Source: Reyranella sp.
GTDB taxonomy: Bacteria; Pseudomonadota; Alphaproteobacteria; Reyranellales; Reyranellaceae
Direction: 5' to 3'
DNA: 6,867 bases
NCBI GenBank assembly: GCA_004296815.1
Contig: SCVT01000415.1
Span: forward strand, 1-6,867
The notes beneath the pieces were generated by a model. The model had not been told where the DNA came from. It did no database searches and saw only the letters and a list, made by a program, of their open reading frames with translations. Below are positions 5,792 through 6,867 of the stretch, piece by piece (within the stretch, counting starts at the first letter, position 1; the number at the start of each line of letters is the position of its first letter). The translations under genes were made by a program, and so were the position numbers.

Positions 5792-6765
5792 TGGGCGAGT
5801 GGTGCGGCTGGCCGGTCGTCGATGAGCGGACGAGCTGGGAGGACGCACAGCAGTCCCTGACCGCCGCCGAGCTCTCGGACGGCCTGCCGCTGGTGCCACC
5901 GACGCAGCGGCGCCTCGAGGCAATGGTCGCCGGCCTGAAGGCACGCACCGACTCGCTCGGCATGATGCCGCCCATGTTCGGCGACATCACGCCGGACGCC
6001 GTCGCCTACCAATGCGTGATCGCGGGCTGCCTCCCCGCGGAGCTGCCGGTCGTGCTGGCCGCCGCCGAGGCCACGCTCGAGCCGGGTTTCAACCTGCTGG
6101 GTATCGCCACGACGACGGGCACGGCCTGCGTCGCGCTGTGCCTGCACGGTCCGATCGCGCGCAAGCTCGGCGTCAATGCCGGCACCAATTGCCTCGGCCC
6201 CGGCAACCGCGCCAATGCGAGCATCGGCCGCGCGCTGCAGCTCTGCCTCCGCAACATCGGCGGCGCGCGCTCCGACGTCGGCGACATGGCGACCATGGGC
6301 CAGCCCGGAAAATACACGTTCTGCTTCGCCGAACGGAACGACGGGCCCTTCCCGACGCTCCCCGTGCGGCGCGGCCTCGGCGCCGACGCCAGCGCTTTCA
6401 CCATCATGGGCATCTCCGGCACCGCCGAGATCCTGCCGGGCGACGGCGAAGGCGCCACGCCGGAGGCCATCCTCTCGCCCATCGCCACGGCGATGCGCGC
6501 CGCTGTCGTCATGTCGGGTGTCATCCGCAAGAACGAGCGCGGCGAACAGGTCGTGCTGCTGCCGCTCGAGATGGCCGAGAAGATCGTGCGCCATGACGGC
6601 TGGGATCTCGCGAGGGTGCAGCGCCACCTGTTTGACGAGGGCCAGGGCGTGGCGCGGGCGCCCGACGCCATCCATCCGATCGTGACCGGCGGCGCCGGCT
6701 ACAAGATGAGCTACCTGCCGGTCTGGGGCGGCGGCTCGGAAACCGTCACGCGCGCCCTGCGATGA
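5791..6765 (+). CDS. Uncharacterised protein, second tandem paralog in the selenoprotein operon
   Basis: A 324-aa protein homologous over its whole length to the preceding gene product. A gap-free core spans residues 70-180: VIAGCLPAELPVVLAAA (76-92), FNLLGIATTT (100-109), GPIARKLGVNAGTNC (120-134), NASIGRALQLCLRNIGGA (142-159) and KYTFCF (174-179). Both proteins start with an SDG[ML]PL segment and end with a GG-G-x5-P-x2-GG motif (here 300-315). Shared cysteines are 80, 134 and 178. The counterpart of the first paralog's Cys131 is Ala130. The first paralog has an insert-like Gly/Asn-rich region (about 209-247) not matched here. There is no Shine-Dalgarno sequence; the start codon overlaps the previous stop (TGATG), so it relies on translational re-initiation. 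The pair probably forms a heteromer. Function not assigned. Confidence 0.9.
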   Translation: MGEWCGWPVVDERTSWEDAQQSLTAAELSDGLPLVPPTQRRLEAMVAGLKARTDSLGMMPPMFGDITPDAVAYQCVIAGCLPAELPVVLAAAEATLEPGFNLLGIATTTGTACVALCLHGPIARKLGVNAGTNCLGPGNRANASIGRALQLCLRNIGGARSDVGDMATMGQPGKYTFCFAERNDGPFPTLPVRRGLGADASAFTIMGISGTAEILPGDGEGATPEAILSPIATAMRAAVVMSGVIRKNERGEQVVLLPLEMAEKIVRHDGWDLARVQRHLFDEGQGVARAPDAIHPIVTGGAGYKMSYLPVWGGGSETVTRALR

Positions 6766-6867
6766 TCAGCTCGATGGCCACTTGAGGGCCCGTCTCATCA
6801 GTCCGGTGATCAGCCAGATACCGGCCCCCCAGAAGGCGTAGACCAGCGGCACGACGACGACACCCGG
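6766..6867 (-). CDS. C-terminal end of a possible membrane protein (5' part outside window)
   Basis: On the minus strand one frame runs from the window edge to a TGA at 6768-6766 and encodes 33 residues. It contains a hydrophobic segment, VVVVPLVYAFWGAGIWLITG, and a basic tail, RRALKW, which looks like a final transmembrane helix. It is convergent with the paralog gene, and the two stop codons are directly adjacent (6763-6765 and 6766-6768). Another frame on the same strand is also open but arginine- and glycine-rich and not protein-like. Too short to assign a family. Confidence 0.5.
   Translation of the reverse strand, partial: PGVVVVPLVYAFWGAGIWLITGLMRRALKWPSS

Noticed and set aside
4586..5944. 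A 452-codon open frame on the minus strand
   Set aside because: It is antisense to the selenoprotein end and the first paralog, rich in Arg, Ala and His with no recognisable domain; typical of open antisense frames in GC-rich coding DNA.
5635..6675. A 346-codon open frame on the minus strand opposite the second paralog
   Set aside because: Low-complexity Arg/Ala/His composition and complete overlap with a well-supported gene.
4242..6765. Assignment to glycine, sarcosine or betaine reductase (Grd) genes
   Set aside because: The gene order is only loosely similar, and I see no Grd sequence motifs in the selenoprotein or the paralogs; GrdA carries a different Sec motif.

Overview
The window is GC-rich and densely packed, with short intergenic gaps and several overlapping start and stop codons. 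The gene content (Liv-type amino-acid permease, crotonase, PadR/HAAS regulatory cassette, selenoprotein operon) fits a high-GC alphaproteobacterium, perhaps of the Rhodospirillales or Hyphomicrobiales. That placement is inferred from style and homology, not from a marker gene. No rRNA, tRNA, CRISPR or mobile element was seen.

Layout. (1) <1-868, minus: a branched-chain amino-acid ABC permease (LivH type), nearly complete, cut by the window edge. (2) 959-1735, plus: a stand-alone crotonase-fold (enoyl-CoA hydratase/isomerase family) protein, divergent from LivH, with Gly at one of the two usual catalytic Glu positions. (3) 3267-1722, minus: a three-gene cassette with overlapping genes. It holds a PadR-type repressor, a HAAS/DUF1700-like membrane protein, and a six-helix ferric-reductase/MsrQ-like heme membrane protein. 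A good sigma70-type promoter overlaps a perfect 8-bp inverted repeat at its head, so autorepression is likely. (4) 3347-6765, plus: a four-gene operon divergent from the PadR cassette. (5) 6766->6867, minus: the C-terminal end of a possible membrane protein.

The main result is in region 4. The second gene of that operon looks like a 93-codon ORF ending at TGA 4521-4523. The same frame continues past this TGA for 78 more codons with strong coding character, and the junction reads Asp-[UGA]-Gly-Ser-Cys. This is the signature of the UGSC family of (seleno)proteins. A bacterial-SECIS-like hairpin lies immediately downstream (4525-4559). The extended frame ends with an ATGA overlap onto the next gene. 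I therefore annotate 4242-4760 as one 172-aa selenoprotein with selenocysteine at residue 94.

Its neighbours are a thioredoxin-reductase-like flavoprotein that keeps the CxxC motif but lacks a recognisable NADPH-binding glycine motif, and two tandem paralogous proteins of unassigned function with conserved cysteines. Tight spacing (19 nt, ATGA, TGATG) implies one co-translated unit. I infer a selenium-dependent redox system whose flavoprotein may be fed by a donor other than NADPH. The substrate is unknown. The Sec-insertion genes (selA, selB, selC, selD) are not in this window and must exist elsewhere in the genome if the call is right.
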